Under the pieces are notes generated by a model. The model did not search any database and was not told the DNA's origin. It worked only from the letters and a program-made list of their open reading frames with translations. The translations under genes and the position numbers were made by a program. Below, piece after piece: positions 11,027-23,361 of a stretch of DNA of 64,000 nucleotides; the first letter of the stretch is position 1; the number at the start of each line of letters is the position of its first letter. Source of the stretch: Limonium bicolor (Eukaryota > Streptophyta > Magnoliopsida > Caryophyllales > Plumbaginaceae); contig CM041776.1 in the NCBI GenBank assembly GCA_023374045.1, forward strand, positions 142,789,296 to 142,853,295, in the 5' to 3' direction.

Positions 11027-11118
11027 CTGTGATCGTCAAAGTGTCAGGAATAGCAGGTATAAAAGCAGACAGTAAGTAAGTAATTTAAATGGATTAAATA
11101 ACTTAAGGTGGTTCTTAC
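11027..11118 (-). other. Candidate intron 2 (92 nt), in gag
   Basis: Minus strand GAA/GTAAGAACC start, T-rich interior, GACGATCACAG end. Downstream coding KKKFSWREKKKEQASQKGK is in the frame of one upstream reading (EAGSEAVRAG). Confidence 0.6.
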
Positions 11119-11246
11119 TTCCAGCCCTTACTGCCTCGCTTCCAGCCTCATTTCCGCCTCCTTCTCTGGGGCCTTACGCTTCTGCCCCTGGCCGTCCTCC
11201 GGCTGTTCACCATCATCTCAGTACGAGAAGCGGCGTCATAACACTC

Positions 11247-11324
11247 CTGCAATGTATCAATGAGTTTCCCCAAACTGGTAATAAATCACTGAGTTACAAG
11301 GTACCAACTGTCAATTAGTTTTAC
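11247..11324 (-). other. Candidate intron 1 (78 nt), in gag
   Basis: Minus strand CAG/GTAAAACT start and GATACATTGCAG end, with stops in the readable frames between. The flanks AIKAAM and ECYDAASRTEMMVN are the expected neighbouring gag stretches. Confidence 0.65.
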
Positions 11325-12212
11325 CTGAACTATAGGGTACAAGGTAGCACCATGGCGGCCTTGATAGCATATCTCAACCCGCCTCTAAACTTCTCTACTT
11401 TCACAGCATCAGAATAAACCACTCCTAGGACAAAGTCCAAGAGCCCAATAAACAAGGAGTAGTACTGATCTACTGTCATACTACCCTGCCTCAGGGCCTC
11501 AAACTCCTCCCTTTTCCTCTGCTTCAAATGAGCAGGATAGTACTTCTCTCTCAATAATTCCACAAAACCTGTCCATCCAAAACCCTCTATAGCAAGATAA
11601 TGTGCCTTCACGGACCTCCACCACGTGCTGGCAGCGTCCTTCAGGTGAAGGTTGCTATATAGACTCGGTGCTCAGCAGGCACATGTATGGCATCAAAGGC
11701 CTTCTCGTGCTCAACAATGTATCTCTCCTGGACTGTGGGGTCAGCAACTCCATCATAGGTAGGTACTCGCGTGTCAGCTACGCTCTTCAGCCAATTCGGC
11801 TCTCTAGGTGCGGGTACAGGTGGGACTACCGGTGGTGCAGCAGGTGGTGCTCCTATGTGGATACCTCCCATCTGGGCTAGCTGAGCGAAGACGACAGCTA
11901 CCGTCTCAGCCACGCCCACGGCTGGGGCCCCCGGAGGACCTGCTCCAGGCCCGCCGCCTCTTCCACCACCTCCTCTACCTGCTGATCGCCTCCCAGAAGA
12001 CATCTGAAGAATTCAAAATTAAAGTCAACACTCGGTACAAATACCGTACTTGTCTCAACCATAAGTTCACATAGCCCTAAAAGGCATAAAACCATTGTCC
12101 CCGACAATCTCCTAACTCAAATTATTTACAACTATCTCCTAGGTACTGGTGTGTGAATAACCTAGGCTCACGGTGCTTAAACTACTATCTCTTGTAATCA
12201 GAGCGGTACTCC

Positions 12213-12224
12213 GCTCTGATACCA
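12213..12224 (-). other. Primer binding site (initiator Met tRNA)
   Basis: Minus strand TGGTATCAGAGC, complementary to the 3' end of plant tRNA-iMet, four bases inside the 5' LTR. It sits in a small inverted repeat (TCAGAGCGG ... CCGCTCTGA). Confidence 0.9.
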
Positions 12225-14212
12225 CTTTTGTAACACCCCGACTAATCCTGCTTCTAAAAATAATATAATCACAGCGGTAAATAACAGATTGTCGTTCTAA
12301 TGGTGTCACAGTTATCACTCGCCCATACGGGTGATAACGAGTTACCTGATAATCAACATGCGAAACGTATTCCCGCAGTGACCACAAGAGACAGATAGTA
12401 GTACTTACGCAATTTAAAACAAATCTACACAACCCATTATTACAGACCGTGAGCATCTAAACCAAATACACCTCAGTTAACAACCCGAGTCCAACCCAAA
12501 CAACCTGAGTATCACCCGTACCAAGTCTAAACCAACAGTAATATCACAATAGTCATGCCTCGCTGCGACCCACCAGCTAGTCACCTGCATGAAAATGGTT
12601 TGTGGTATGGAATCAGCCCCTGCTGAGTATGTTATCACATGCCCCGTCATGCCCCCAAAGACCCCTCAATTATTTGGTCGAGAGCATGAGGTTCATTACA
12701 TGTAATACCGTTTTAATATTTAAAACTGCAAATCAAATAACATTAATATCCATACAAAACATACCATCAACACATAATAAATAACCACAAGTATAACCAA
12801 TGAACAACAAAGCGAAACAACGAGAATAATAAACAAGTATTAAGTCTCGTCCATGGTATGGAAACCAATATTGTTCGCCCCTGTACAAGTCTCAATTGTT
12901 TTAATTGTTCAGTTATACCTAGTGACAATGTCTCGTTAAAACGACATGTCTCTAGTTTACCCATATATTATGGCGGGTCACCCACGGCAGTAGCCACTCC
13001 AACGGTAGAGTCTCCGACCAACGAGCCATTCTAGCTCACGGGAATTTTCTTGATACTTGCGGACCCGTACGCGGACATCCTGTTATCGTTTTTGTGATCA
13101 CAGCGCGCACCAAGAGCCACATCCTCCTGGCTTTACTTTCCTTCCTAAGTAATTATTATTCCATCGCATCGCATTACCAAATTTTCCTAACACAGCAGAC
13201 TAAGGTCATTAGTCCAATCCGGAGTCTGTAAACTCGGGATCTAGTGTTAGATACAAGAGCGGCGTATAGAAAGGCCAATGCTCCGTATAAAAGTCTCGGA
13301 TAATATGTATATCTTATTATCCTAGTGCTACAACATTTTTCTGACGATCCTTATATTTCATATAAGATAGCACTATAGCCGCTAGTTCATTTTATATATA
13401 TAGGTCCATATATACGAACCGGTACTGTTAACTCAACAACAGTAATAATAAACAGCTATAAATATACAATTCATGCATATTAATTATCACATTCAGACAA
13501 ACAATCTTATCACAGATCACACAGAAGTCTGAACTGAGGAAGCCCTCAGAGACAATCAGAGACACATAACAACATACCGTTCACCCTGATGTATTACGGT
13601 GGAGTATGAATCAGCAAGATCCTATGCTCCGTGTGTCTCTATTAGTCTAAACAATACATAATGCTACTGATTAGCATACTGTACAACAACACAATCCTAC
13701 GGTACCCCGTACCGTCGCTAACAACTCTCGGTTAACCCCCCGTTATAAAATGTCAATGTTTGTCGGGCTTTTGATTTAACTCGAGATTGGAAAAGTGTTA
13801 CATTACATGCGTAGTTTGTCTTTGTATATTAATATACTTATTGTTGAACTTGTTATCGCATGTGACTTAACACACCCTTGTATGTCGTATAGTTTATTTC
13901 ATTATTGCATGTGTGATCCTTTGTCATGCACTATGCATCTGACCTTAGTATTTATTTTTCTAAGGTTTGTCTCTTTTTTTAAATTCAATGTGGTATAATT
14001 CATATGTAAACATACTTTGAATTATAAATCCTTATTATCCCATGTATACTCTTAACATTAGAATTCCACATCTAATGTTTGTAATTCTTTTCCCTTTTAT
14101 CATATGTCATTTTAATTATGAGAACACATGGTCATTAAACCATATTATATTTTTCCACCATAACATATATTTATTTATGTGTATGTATTTGTGGAACTAT
14201 TTTCTATATGGT

Positions 14213-17200
14213 TGAAATACCCCAAACCTAGTTATGTTGTTTAAACATTTAAATATGGTATATTAAGACTAAAAAGAGTCTTAGAAGCATTAGTAAACAA
14301 ATCTAAACAATAGGAAACACAAAATGTGCTTTAAGGTCAATAAAGGCCAAAATGTGCTCTAAGCTTGGGATAAGCTTGGTTAAGACCTAATGAACTTACC
14401 AAGACCTTATTTATATACTAATGAACATATTAAACCAATTAGCAAAGAAAACCAAGCTTGAAAACAAGTTAAAACACAAAATGTGCTTTAAGGAGTCTTA
14501 AAGCACATTTTTTGAAAAATTGTCTTGTAAATGAGTTTTGAATGGCTAAATGTCCATCATTACTCTTTAATTAACATGTGTACTATATAGTATCACATTT
14601 GGAAGTCTATATCAATGGGAAATCAAAAATTTCACTTCTATGCCTTGTTTTTATGAATAGTAACTTTTATAAGCTAGTTTGTAACATATGTTATTATAAG
14701 TAATTAAATTGACAAATAAAGACTAAAGTACCCCTAAGTACTATTGGGGGCCGGTTTTTAAGGTGTGGTGACTCACCACCCTTGTTAATATGTTAAGTAA
14801 ATAAAAGATGACTACTTAGTTACTATTTACTTTATTAAGTACAAATATCTTCTAAAAGCAAGACTTATCTCATTTGCTTCATTCTTTCTTGCATTCCCAC
14901 CGTCTGCAACACTTCACCTTCTCCATTTCCTTGCTCTCTCTCACGGTAATACACCACCTCCATCAAAACTCCATCTTTGATCTCTTGTAACTCCTAGCTC
15001 ACTTAACCAAATCAAAAACAAACACCACCATTCTCTTCCTCTCATCAAGCTCTCCATTCCTATCTTCTCAAAACTTCAAGACCACCATTTCGGTGCCATG
15101 GAGTTCCACCATTGAAGGAGCTTGAGCTTATATTTCTACATATTATTGTTCCCCTTTGCTTCTAGGTAAGGAATCTCAAATAAAAACTTCATTTCCTCCA
15201 TGTTTTGTTGTTGACCGAAAATGCCCATTGAAGGTGCTCTTTATATGGCTTTGTTCTAGCTTCATTCCAACCTTTCAAGGACTAGGTGGAGTCCTCTCTT
15301 GATAGATATTCAAACTCTCTTCAAGTGCTAAGGTAAAACAACTATCTTAGTTTTTGGAAATAATGTGAAACTAGGGTTTACAATGAGTTTAAGCTTGGAG
15401 CTTGTATACTCATTACATTGCTTGTATATTGTTTAGTAGTTGACAAGGAATCAAATACCTAGCCGATTTTAAACAAGGAAACAAGAGAGAAGTTTGTGTG
15501 AAAAGAGGTAAACATGCTAACCTAATGTGTGTAATGCCTTAGGAGAAATGAGCTTATAATGCTTGTTAAAACTACCTAAGAGCAAATGGTAAATGACCTA
15601 GTGAGATGTTCTCAAGGAGACTAGTAAAAGGAAATATGTGTTGTTGTATGTAATTGCAGGTTAAAGGCATATATATTGTGGAAATTCAGTGTTTAAGAGT
15701 TATGCACTTTAAGGGCCTAAGAGCCAGGCATTTTAAGGGCCTAAGTGCCATGCAATTTAAATTATGCACTATATTGTGATGTAGTGTAAATTTGATGAAA
15801 CTTTGTGTGTGAGAGTGTTCTTGGTGAATTTAGGTGTTCTTGTGTGCTTAATGGAGAAAACAATGTGTTTTGGTTTAGTAATGTTCTAGGAGAACCTATG
15901 TCAAAATTTAGGTAAGAAGTAAGAAGTTCTAAGGGATTAGAGTGAGTTTGGTAAGCTAGGAAATGTTTAGTATGAAAGGTGATCAACTAGTGGAAGAAAC
16001 ATGCATTGAGTTGTTTAAAGATGTCAAAAGGGCTTAGGCAATGTTTTAGAGGATTTAGAATACAAAAGATTGTATTTAGGACTTGTGCATTGTTGGTGAA
16101 AAAGGGATGAAGTAATTTGTTGCATGAGGAGCTATAAGCTTGAAAAGGTGTTCAAGGAGTTGTTTTAGGAAGGAAAGATGCTTGAGAGATGATGTTGTAG
16201 TGGTGAGAAAACATTTGGGAATAGTGGGAGTTATAGGTATGAGACACCACTTAGAAACTTAGTGAAAAACATTATAAGTGTAAACCTTTTTATAAGAATT
16301 TGTAATGTAAATTTGTAGTATTTTAGTGGGTGATTTAAGGAGTTTCATGGATGTTGTATGAGGATATAAGTGTACCAAATGATGTTAGAAAACATTAGGA
16401 GGCCTTAGGAGAAGTTTGGAGTTAAATGGGCAATGGAAAATAAGGGTCTGGAGCAGACCGACCTTGCGACCGAACTTGCCAAGGTCGGTCGAGCCCAGTT
16501 TACCCTGCGAGAATTGGTTTCTGGAACCGACCGAACTTGGGGACCGGACTTACAAGTTCGGTCGGGCTTGTATTTTGTGTACGAATTAAGTTTCTGGAAT
16601 CGACCGAACATGGGACCGGACTTGGCAAGTTCGGTCGAGCTAAAATTTCCCACGAGAGAAACTCTCGGGAATGGACCGAACTTGCAAGTCCGGTCGGGGT
16701 AGAATTTTCAAACGGAAATGTGTTATGGAATGGACCGAACTTGGGTAAGTTCGGTCGGTAAGTTCGGTCGGACCAAAACTTGTAAAAAAAACAGAAAAGA
16801 ATGTGACTTATGTAGTTAACCCTAGGGGGTATAATGAAGGTAACCTAGGGTAAGTTAGACATTTAAAACATGTCAAATAATCATGTTAAACACTTAGTAA
16901 ATTTGAAGTTAAGTAAATTAATTAACCGACGTTATTAATTATGTATAGGAGTGGCCTACGGTGGAAACAAATCGAGGCAAGGACCAAGGTATGGTTTTCT
17001 TGCAGTCTGTTGCCTACCGGTTTACACTGGCTTGTGTGTTGTTTGTTTTTCTGTGTGTTTATGACTTTATAAGATTAAACCATGTAAAGAGTTTACAGTT
17101 GTTAAATATTATTATGTTGTTAAGTATGACTCTCTCTTCCCTGGTGTGTGACTAACAAGTCTTGACCTATTATTGTGAATTGTGTATTGCGTTCAATAAT

Positions 17201-18129
17201 GAACTGCTAACAAGTGCTAACGGGGGAAGTGAGGAGTCCGGTCTGTTCCGGCCACGCGTGTGAGTATGGGAGTCGATGTCATAACCGGTTCGATTCTCTT
17301 TGTATGTTATGGTTGTTTTCCAATTTGGTTTCCAACCTTCCCTTTAGCTTAACCAAGGCTATTTTACTGACTCACGTCGGGCCACAGGGGCATACTATGT
17401 GTTATTTCGGTGTGCTTGGATCACTATATCTGAGGCACCTTGTGTTAAGTTATCCGTTCAATCTAACAGGACGGTAACGAGTTATGTAACGAGCTTAGCA
17501 TGAGCATGGCAACATTCTCTAGGCTCTCTATGGGGACTAACTGTGTTGGTTCTCTTCCTAAAAGGAATTGTTCTTGTGTGATGTGTGTGATGTTGTGTAC
17601 AATACCCATGTTATGATATATGTATAAGTTGTGTGTTTTAAAATGAATGCCATGTCATCATGACAATTAGTTGCACGCATCCCGGTAGCCGATGGGCTGC
17701 GCGTTAACCATACCAGCCAAGGGTTGCTGACCCCCTCGGGGGCTCCATATTTCTTTTACTGCAGGATGAGGATCGAAGAAGCGGAATGGCTTTAGATTCT
17801 AGGATGCAGGTTTACTTTTGATTACTTTTGGATGTTGGCCCGGGATGCGCCTGTGCTCCCGTGGCGTATATATTTTGGTTGCGAACAGTTTACAGTGATA
17901 GTATACAGTGAAGGATGTAAGTAAACACTCGGTTTATGTTAATGTATATGTGGTTATTAGTTCTATGCTCGGGAGTCTGATCATCAGACCGATACACTTG
18001 TATTTATTCAGCCTTGTTAACCACGTGGGTGGTTGACGGCGTTGTAGCACCGATCGTTTAGTTACTGTTTAGTTGTTTAAATTCCGCTGCGATTTCAAGT
18101 AATGTTATGTGCGTAGTAGGGGTGTTACA
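14213..18129 (+). repeat. 5' LTR of the nested element (3.9 kb)
   Basis: Defined by TG start at the insertion border and CA end just before the primer site. AT-rich, no coding potential. It holds a hairpin repeat array at 16,452-16,772. Confidence 0.9.
16452..16772. repeat. Palindromic tandem repeat array in the nested LTR
   Basis: Five imperfect units about 60-75 bp apart. Each pairs a GACCGAACTTG-type left arm with a CAAGTTCGGTC-type right arm, so every unit can fold back. Spacers carry TCTGGAAT-like text. A similar six-unit array is in the solo LTR at 33,803-34,208. Confidence 0.85.
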
Positions 18130-18134
18130 AAAAG

Positions 18135-18146
18135 TGGTATCAGAGC
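18135..18146 (+). other. Primer binding site of the nested element
   Basis: TGGTATCAGAGC five bases after the LTR end; matches tRNA-iMet. A flanking inverted repeat (AGAGCGAAG / ATCGCTCT) is present. Confidence 0.9.
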
Positions 18147-18348
18147 GAAGTATCGCTCTGATGACTAGAATACCGAGCTTAGGAATATACCGAGTTAGGA
18201 AACCTAGCTACAGTTACCTAAGTGAACAGTTATGGAAAGGTTAACCACTAACTAAGTGTGGGAATACCTTATGGTCGGGAAAAGCGTTACAACCGTTGGA
18301 CCGATAAGTGTGCAAGCATATTGCTAATGAATGTTCGTGTGAATTCAG

Positions 18349-18973
18349 ATGTCAGGTCGACCGAGAGGTAGAGGCCGTGGACACGGCAATGGAGATACGG
18401 GTGACCAGGGCGAGAATACTACGGCTCAGGTTATGGCTGAGGCAGTAGCAGCCGCCGTAGCCCAGATGGTACCCCAACTTGTAGCTGCGATGCAGCAAGG
18501 GCAACAGCCCAGAGTTCAACCACCACCGCCACCCCACGAGAGACCAACTGGGTCAAGGCGTTGGCTGATCTGAGGCCACCATCTTTCAGTGGGGAGACCG
18601 ACCCTCGTAAACTGGAGGCATACATCTCCGAGATGGAGACTGCTTTCGAGACCTTAGCGGTGCCTGAGGAGGTCAAGGTTCGACTTGCCGCATACTACTT
18701 GAAGGGTTTGGCGCAGAGCTGGTGGAAGCTAGTACGGGAGGGCAGAGTGGCTGACCCGACCTTTCAGTGGAGGGAGTACACGGCTCTGCTGCGAGCCAAG
18801 TACTACCCGATACACGTGCAAGAGGCCAAGCGCCTGGAGTTGGACAATCTGAGGCAAGGGGATAAGATGTCGGTAGATGAGTACTACTCAGCCTTCATCG
18901 GACTTATCCGCCTGCTACCGGATCTGGGTTACTCAGACCGATACACGTGCAAGAGGCCAAGCGCCTGGAGTTG
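18349..18973 (+). pseudogene. gag fragment of the nested element
   Basis: ATG at 18,349 gives an Arg/Gly-rich start (MSGRPRGRGRGHGNGD), a Gln/Pro-rich part, a frameshift near 18,550, then the retrotransposon gag domain in the next frame (PPSFSGETDPRKLEAYISEM; YYLKGLAQSWWKLV; RLELDNLRQGDKMSVDEYYS). The frame ends when the sequence enters a copied 36-bp piece of gag and then the 3' LTR end. No zinc knuckle remains. Unlike the outer element's gag it shows no intron-like interruption, but the homologous site of intron 1 lies beyond the break. Confidence 0.88.
18938..18973 (+). repeat. 36-bp copy of gag sequence at the deletion junction
   Basis: Identical to about 18,808-18,843 in gag; lies between gag and the 3' LTR remnant. 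The first bases (CAGACCGATACAC) also match the 5' LTR near 17,987, and GTTG is shared at the LTR side. Confidence 0.85.
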
Positions 18974-19067
18974 ACGGCGTTGTAGCACCGATCGTTTAGT
19001 TACTGTTTAGTTGTTTAAATTCCGCTGCGATTTCAAGTAATGTTATGTGCGTAGTAGGGGTGTTACA
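18970..19067 (+). repeat. 3' LTR remnant (98 bp)
   Basis: Appears identical to 18,032-18,129, the end of the 5' LTR. It carries the GTGTTACA terminus and is followed by the target duplication. Confidence 0.9.
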
Positions 19068-20311
19068 ATGGTAAATCTTATATATATATTCATTCTTTTT
19101 AATGAATACCTCTTATATTATAAATGTTATAACTCTTATAACATTAAAACCATATTATAAATCCCATTTAAAAATGTTAATATTTCCGAACAGCACCTAT
19201 GTTCTTAAATATTTACAAAATCCACCACATAATTAATATAATGTTACATTATAGTTATATAACATATATTATGACATTTAAGTCATTAAAACAATTATAA
19301 CCTATAGTTATATTTTGTTTATAAAATACCAAATAGCCCCTTATATTTTCGGCTTCCATTATATACCACTAAACTTCTATAAATCACAATTCCATCCCAA
19401 TTTATAATACATAGTTTTCTAATTCCATTAAAACTATATATTATACATATTTCTTTATAAAACCTTATATATAACTCCAAAAATTACCAAACTATACCAA
19501 GAGGTTATAAACATCATTACTAACCTTATACTTCCTCTAAATTTTGGTTTTACCACATATGTTACCCATTTGTAACAATTTTACAAAATATCTTATATTA
19601 TACTTATATAACTCATATAAACTCCAAATTTAACCAAATAAATTTCTAAAAATTCCTAATAACCTAAGGTTTGTACTAAACTCCATTTAGTACCCCAAGT
19701 TTTCGGAAATTACATTATAGCCCCATCTCTTTTAAATCTTTTACAAATTAATACTTATCTTAATATAGGTTGTATTTTAATTTCAAAAATTCTCCAAACT
19801 TGGTCAAAGTCTCCTATATAGTCCACTTTGACTTCTAATACCAAATGGGGACTAATTTTTCGGTAATCACTAATAATAACCTATGCTTTTCTATTTTTAC
19901 AATTTTGACCCAAACTTTATAAAATGATATAATTTTTATTAAATTCATTTAAAAACCCTAAATTGCTCTAAATTAAGCCCACGACTTTCTAATTTCCTAG
20001 TAATTACGAATTGGCCCCAATATTTAATTATAAGCATAAATAAAACTAAATAAGCTTATAAACTTAAATTAAAATGGCCTAATGACATGGCCTTATTACA
20101 ACCTTGAACTTGCAAAATAAATTACACAATAAATGTCTCAAAATATAGCATATATTCTCGGCCTCACCTTGGTTTAATTATTTTTCCACATAATGTCATA
20201 ATTTGACCATTATGTTAATTAAATCTCTTAAATGACTAGCTTAATTTATCTTAGTCATTTTTTTCCATTTTTAGGTCAATATGACCCATATTTATAATTT
20301 CACTCTCGGCC

Positions 20312-20331
20312 ATATATATATATATATATAT
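20312..20331. repeat. (AT)n microsatellite in the 5' LTR
   Basis: Short AT run matching the longer one at 4,077-4,136 in the other LTR. Confidence 0.9.
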
Positions 20332-23300
20332 GCTTAGAAATTATAAAAAATCATAAGTTTAAGGTGTTTATACCTTGATTATTCCTTGTATGGGCTCGTT
20401 CACTTGTAGGAAAATTCACCACTTCATTTAGACATGTTTAATACACCAAAACAAGATATGGTTATACTCCAAGCTTGAGCTTAACCATAAGGAATAATTA
20501 ATGTAAGATTTAAGGCAAAAATCACCTTAAAAATGCAAGGAAACTTCTAGGTGGATTCGGCCTGAATCAAACACACCACAAGGTGTTAGATCCACCATAT
20601 TGACATAGGAAATAGCTAGATCACAACAAGCTACCTTGTTATTAGGTTTTTACCTTGGAAAAATGCCTTAAAAGAGGGTATTTCCTTTGGATCTTGGTCA
20701 CCCTTGCTCCAAATGGCTAACCAACTGAATGAACATGTAAATATGAATTATGAGGGTATAAACTCATAAAAATCAGAGGAAGAAAAACCGCTTGAAGGAT
20801 TGAGAGGCTTAAGGTATGTTTTTACCTTAAAATGCAATTTTGAGCAACCTTGGTCCCTCTACTTGCTTCAACCGAGTTTAGCTGTTGTTCTAACCTTAGA
20901 ACACTGATAATGAGCCATAGGAATTGATGAGCCACGAAATCTAGGTGTAGGTAGTGAAGAGATGAAGAAAAAAGGCTAAAAATGACCTTAAAACACTTAC
21001 CTTAAGAGCTTAGGAGTTAGATCTGCCTTCCATGCTCAAGAACCAGACTTGAGAGCTTCTAGGAAGGGGAGGAACTCGGCTGGGATGGATGGGATCAGAC
21101 AAGGAGGAAGGAAAAGATGGGAAAGGTTTGAAATAATTGAAAAAGGTAAGGTTACTATTCTAAATTTGGTATTAGGTATCAATTTGTCTCATAATGATTG
21201 TAAGCTGTCTCCTCTCCTCTTGCCAGACGATTTCCTTGGGGTCAAATGGGTCATTACTTGACCATTGACCATACTTGGTCAATTTGACTCATGCGGGCCC
21301 CACTTTAGGGTTAAATTAATATTTTAATATAAATTTGTAAAAATTCGTAAATTTCTGGAATTAAATTCCTAATATGGTATAATATGATAAAATATCATAT
21401 TTAAGGGTAATTATAATCTTTAAGCCCATTAAAAGACAATTTAGAAGGCAATCTCACAAAAACGTGCTTTAAGGTGTTTTAGTGCACGTTTTGTGTCACA
21501 GGGTGTTCCTGAGCTTAGTTATCCTTGAGAACGGTTTTGTTGTGTTCCTTACTTCATTATAATACTTAGGAATCCACTTCGGATCCTATTTGAGGTCATT
21601 CAACCTTTATGGTGTCTTAAAGCACATTTTTAGCTTTACCGATCTTAAGGCGTGTTTTGCCTTGTTGAGATCTTTTAGATTGTTCCCCAATAATAATTAG
21701 ATGTTTATTAATCATCTTAGATCATTAATAGATCATTTAATTATTTTTTAAAGGTTAGGGGTATTTCAGTATCATTTTAGGTAGTTTCCCTGAGATTACA
21801 ATTCTCGAAGTCAAATTTTCATTCATAAGAGCATCGCTCGATTTTCATAATTTTTGTGTGTTCATTTAACAAAACAAAAACAAAAACAAAAAGAGACAAG
21901 GTCGTTTCATGAAACACTCCGGCAAGCATTACAAAGCAGAACCATTTCATCTCATCGCTTCACCCACACCCACCACACACGCTCCTCATACGACATCATC
22001 CAACTATAAGCACTCACCATACACCCTCCTACACTGAGACTCTCATCATTCCACATACATTCACCACCTCCATTACACGTATCACACTTGTCTCACCACT
22101 CCACTTTCCCACCATTTCACCCAAAGCATAAACCAGAAAACTCCAAGAAATGCCATCCATTCACAATCACCCATCACCTCCTCACACATAATCACCTCTC
22201 CACATAAAATTTCACCATCACGAACAAAAGGGCATTCAAAAGGTTTGTTAAATAAACCCCAAAACAATCTGAGTTAAGGACCGATAATGTTTATTTCTCT
22301 TGTTTAAGTGCGTGAACAAGTCTCTGAGTGAAAAATTGCACGAGAATGTCTTGAGCGCTAAAACCAAGAGAGAATGAACGTGTCATTTTTACACGACTCC
22401 GGTGAGGCTACATTTAAAAGTGAGACAAACGGCATAACTCTGATCGAAGGAGATCATTTGTAAACTTACTCTCAGACCTGTGAACGTACAAAGAACGGAT
22501 ACACAACTATTAGGATCACGAAGCACCTAGGCTCAGCACCATATAGCCCAAAAGCTTGTGAACCCTGACACTATACTATACCCTAGGCACCCCCGCTGAG
22601 CTTTTCATATACTCCCCTTTTTAATACACTTGAAAGCTCTATAAAACAAGTCAGCCAATGATGAACAACCGACCTGGTGGCCAAAGGAAGCAAAGAGCCC
22701 GACTTCCAAATAGCAACTTCACAAGTCCAAAGAAATAAGACAACCACCAGCATGACGAAATTATCCACAAATGGTCCCAAAGTGACATAGGATTCAAAGA
22801 GCTCACATCAAAAACAGCTCTCACATTCAAAACGGGAACCACAAGAACCCCAAAAGGAAAAAGGACACAAGCAAAATCTGAAAAGCCTGAAAGAAGTCCA
22901 AACATAAAACAAAAGAAGAGAGAATGATGCAAAGGACAACTCCAAAGTCCCAAGTTCCAGGATCACTAGCAAAGTCACCACGAAGTGGCCAAACAACTTC
23001 AAGACAAGAAGAGGCAAATCTGAAGAAAGGAGCAAGTTACGGCTTTCGTCACCCTTGTAGCTCCAAATTTTCCAAACATTCCTCCATGGTCCCATCGTCA
23101 TTCATCACACCTCATGGCCATGTTATAAGCTTTAAAGACTTCCGACTTAATTGTTGTGTATCCAATCAAGTGAAAGTAACAGATCAAAGGCGTAAGTCAA
23201 ACAAATATTGAATTCAATGATCAATACATTATGACCGAAAGGAAATGATGAGTGCAAATGCTAAACACATCGAGCGCAGAATAGAAAGCTCCATAGCAAA

Positions 23301-23361
23301 TAAATCTTGACCCCGTGAGAGTGAGATTTGTTTCACGCAGTTAATCAAAGAAAATACTGGG

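Larger units (their letters stand above)
10466..12003 (-). pseudogene. gag polyprotein of the chromovirus
   Basis: Starts at ATG 12,003 with a Gly/Arg-rich stretch (MSSGRRSAGRGGGG), then the capsid-like retrotransposon gag domain (ADTRVPTYDGVADPTVQERYI; YYPAHLKQRKREEFEALRQG; KFRGGLRYAIKAAM). A one-base loss near 11,642 splits it. Lys/Arg-rich sequence follows, then two zinc knuckles (CKRCGKDHPGVDC and CHHCGKKGHRSFEC, 10,800-10,700), and a Gln/Asn/Pro-rich tail. Gag packages element RNA in the virus-like particle. Three GT...AG segments (11,247-11,324; 11,027-11,118; 10,818-10,902) interrupt the reading between the capsid domain and the knuckles. Frames do not join at every site, so extra one-base decay must be assumed. 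Confidence 0.88.
14213..19067 (+). mobile_element. Nested, internally deleted Ty3/gypsy element
   Basis: Begins TGAAATACCCC and ends GTGTTACA, with perfect target duplications ATGGT at 14,208-14,212 and 19,068-19,072. Structure: 5' LTR 14,213-18,129, primer site 18,135-18,146, gag from 18,349, then an abrupt jump to the last 98 bp of the 3' LTR. All of pol and almost all of the 3' LTR are missing. The LTR termini match the outer element but most of the LTR does not, so it is a related, separate family. Confidence 0.92.
861..21768 (-). mobile_element. Ty3/gypsy chromovirus (Tekay/Del-like) with captured AlkB domain
   Basis: A complete minus-strand LTR retrotransposon: 3' LTR 861-5,560, polypurine tract just above 5,560, pol, AlkB and gag up to 12,003, primer site 12,213-12,224, 5' LTR 12,229-21,768. 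The LTRs begin TGAAATACCCC and end GGTGTTACA on the coding strand. The host flanks are TTATC (856-860) and GTATC (21,769-21,773), a 5-bp target duplication with one change. Subtracting the nested insertion at 14,213-19,067 and its duplicated site leaves about 16.0 kb, with LTRs of 4,700 and 4,680 bp. Domain order is gag, AlkB, protease, RT, RNase H, integrase, chromodomain. The chromodomain, iMet primer site and very long LTRs suit Tekay/Del chromoviruses. Coding parts carry many one-base frameshifts and stops, so this copy is not autonomous. Confidence 0.92.
12229..21768 (-). repeat. 5' LTR of the chromovirus, split by a nested element
   Basis: Same sequence as 861-5,560, interrupted at 14,213-19,067. 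The homology to the 3' LTR stops at 14,212 and resumes at 19,068, with the 5-bp ATGGT on both sides of the insertion. LTR length without the insert is about 4,680 bp. Confidence 0.92.
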
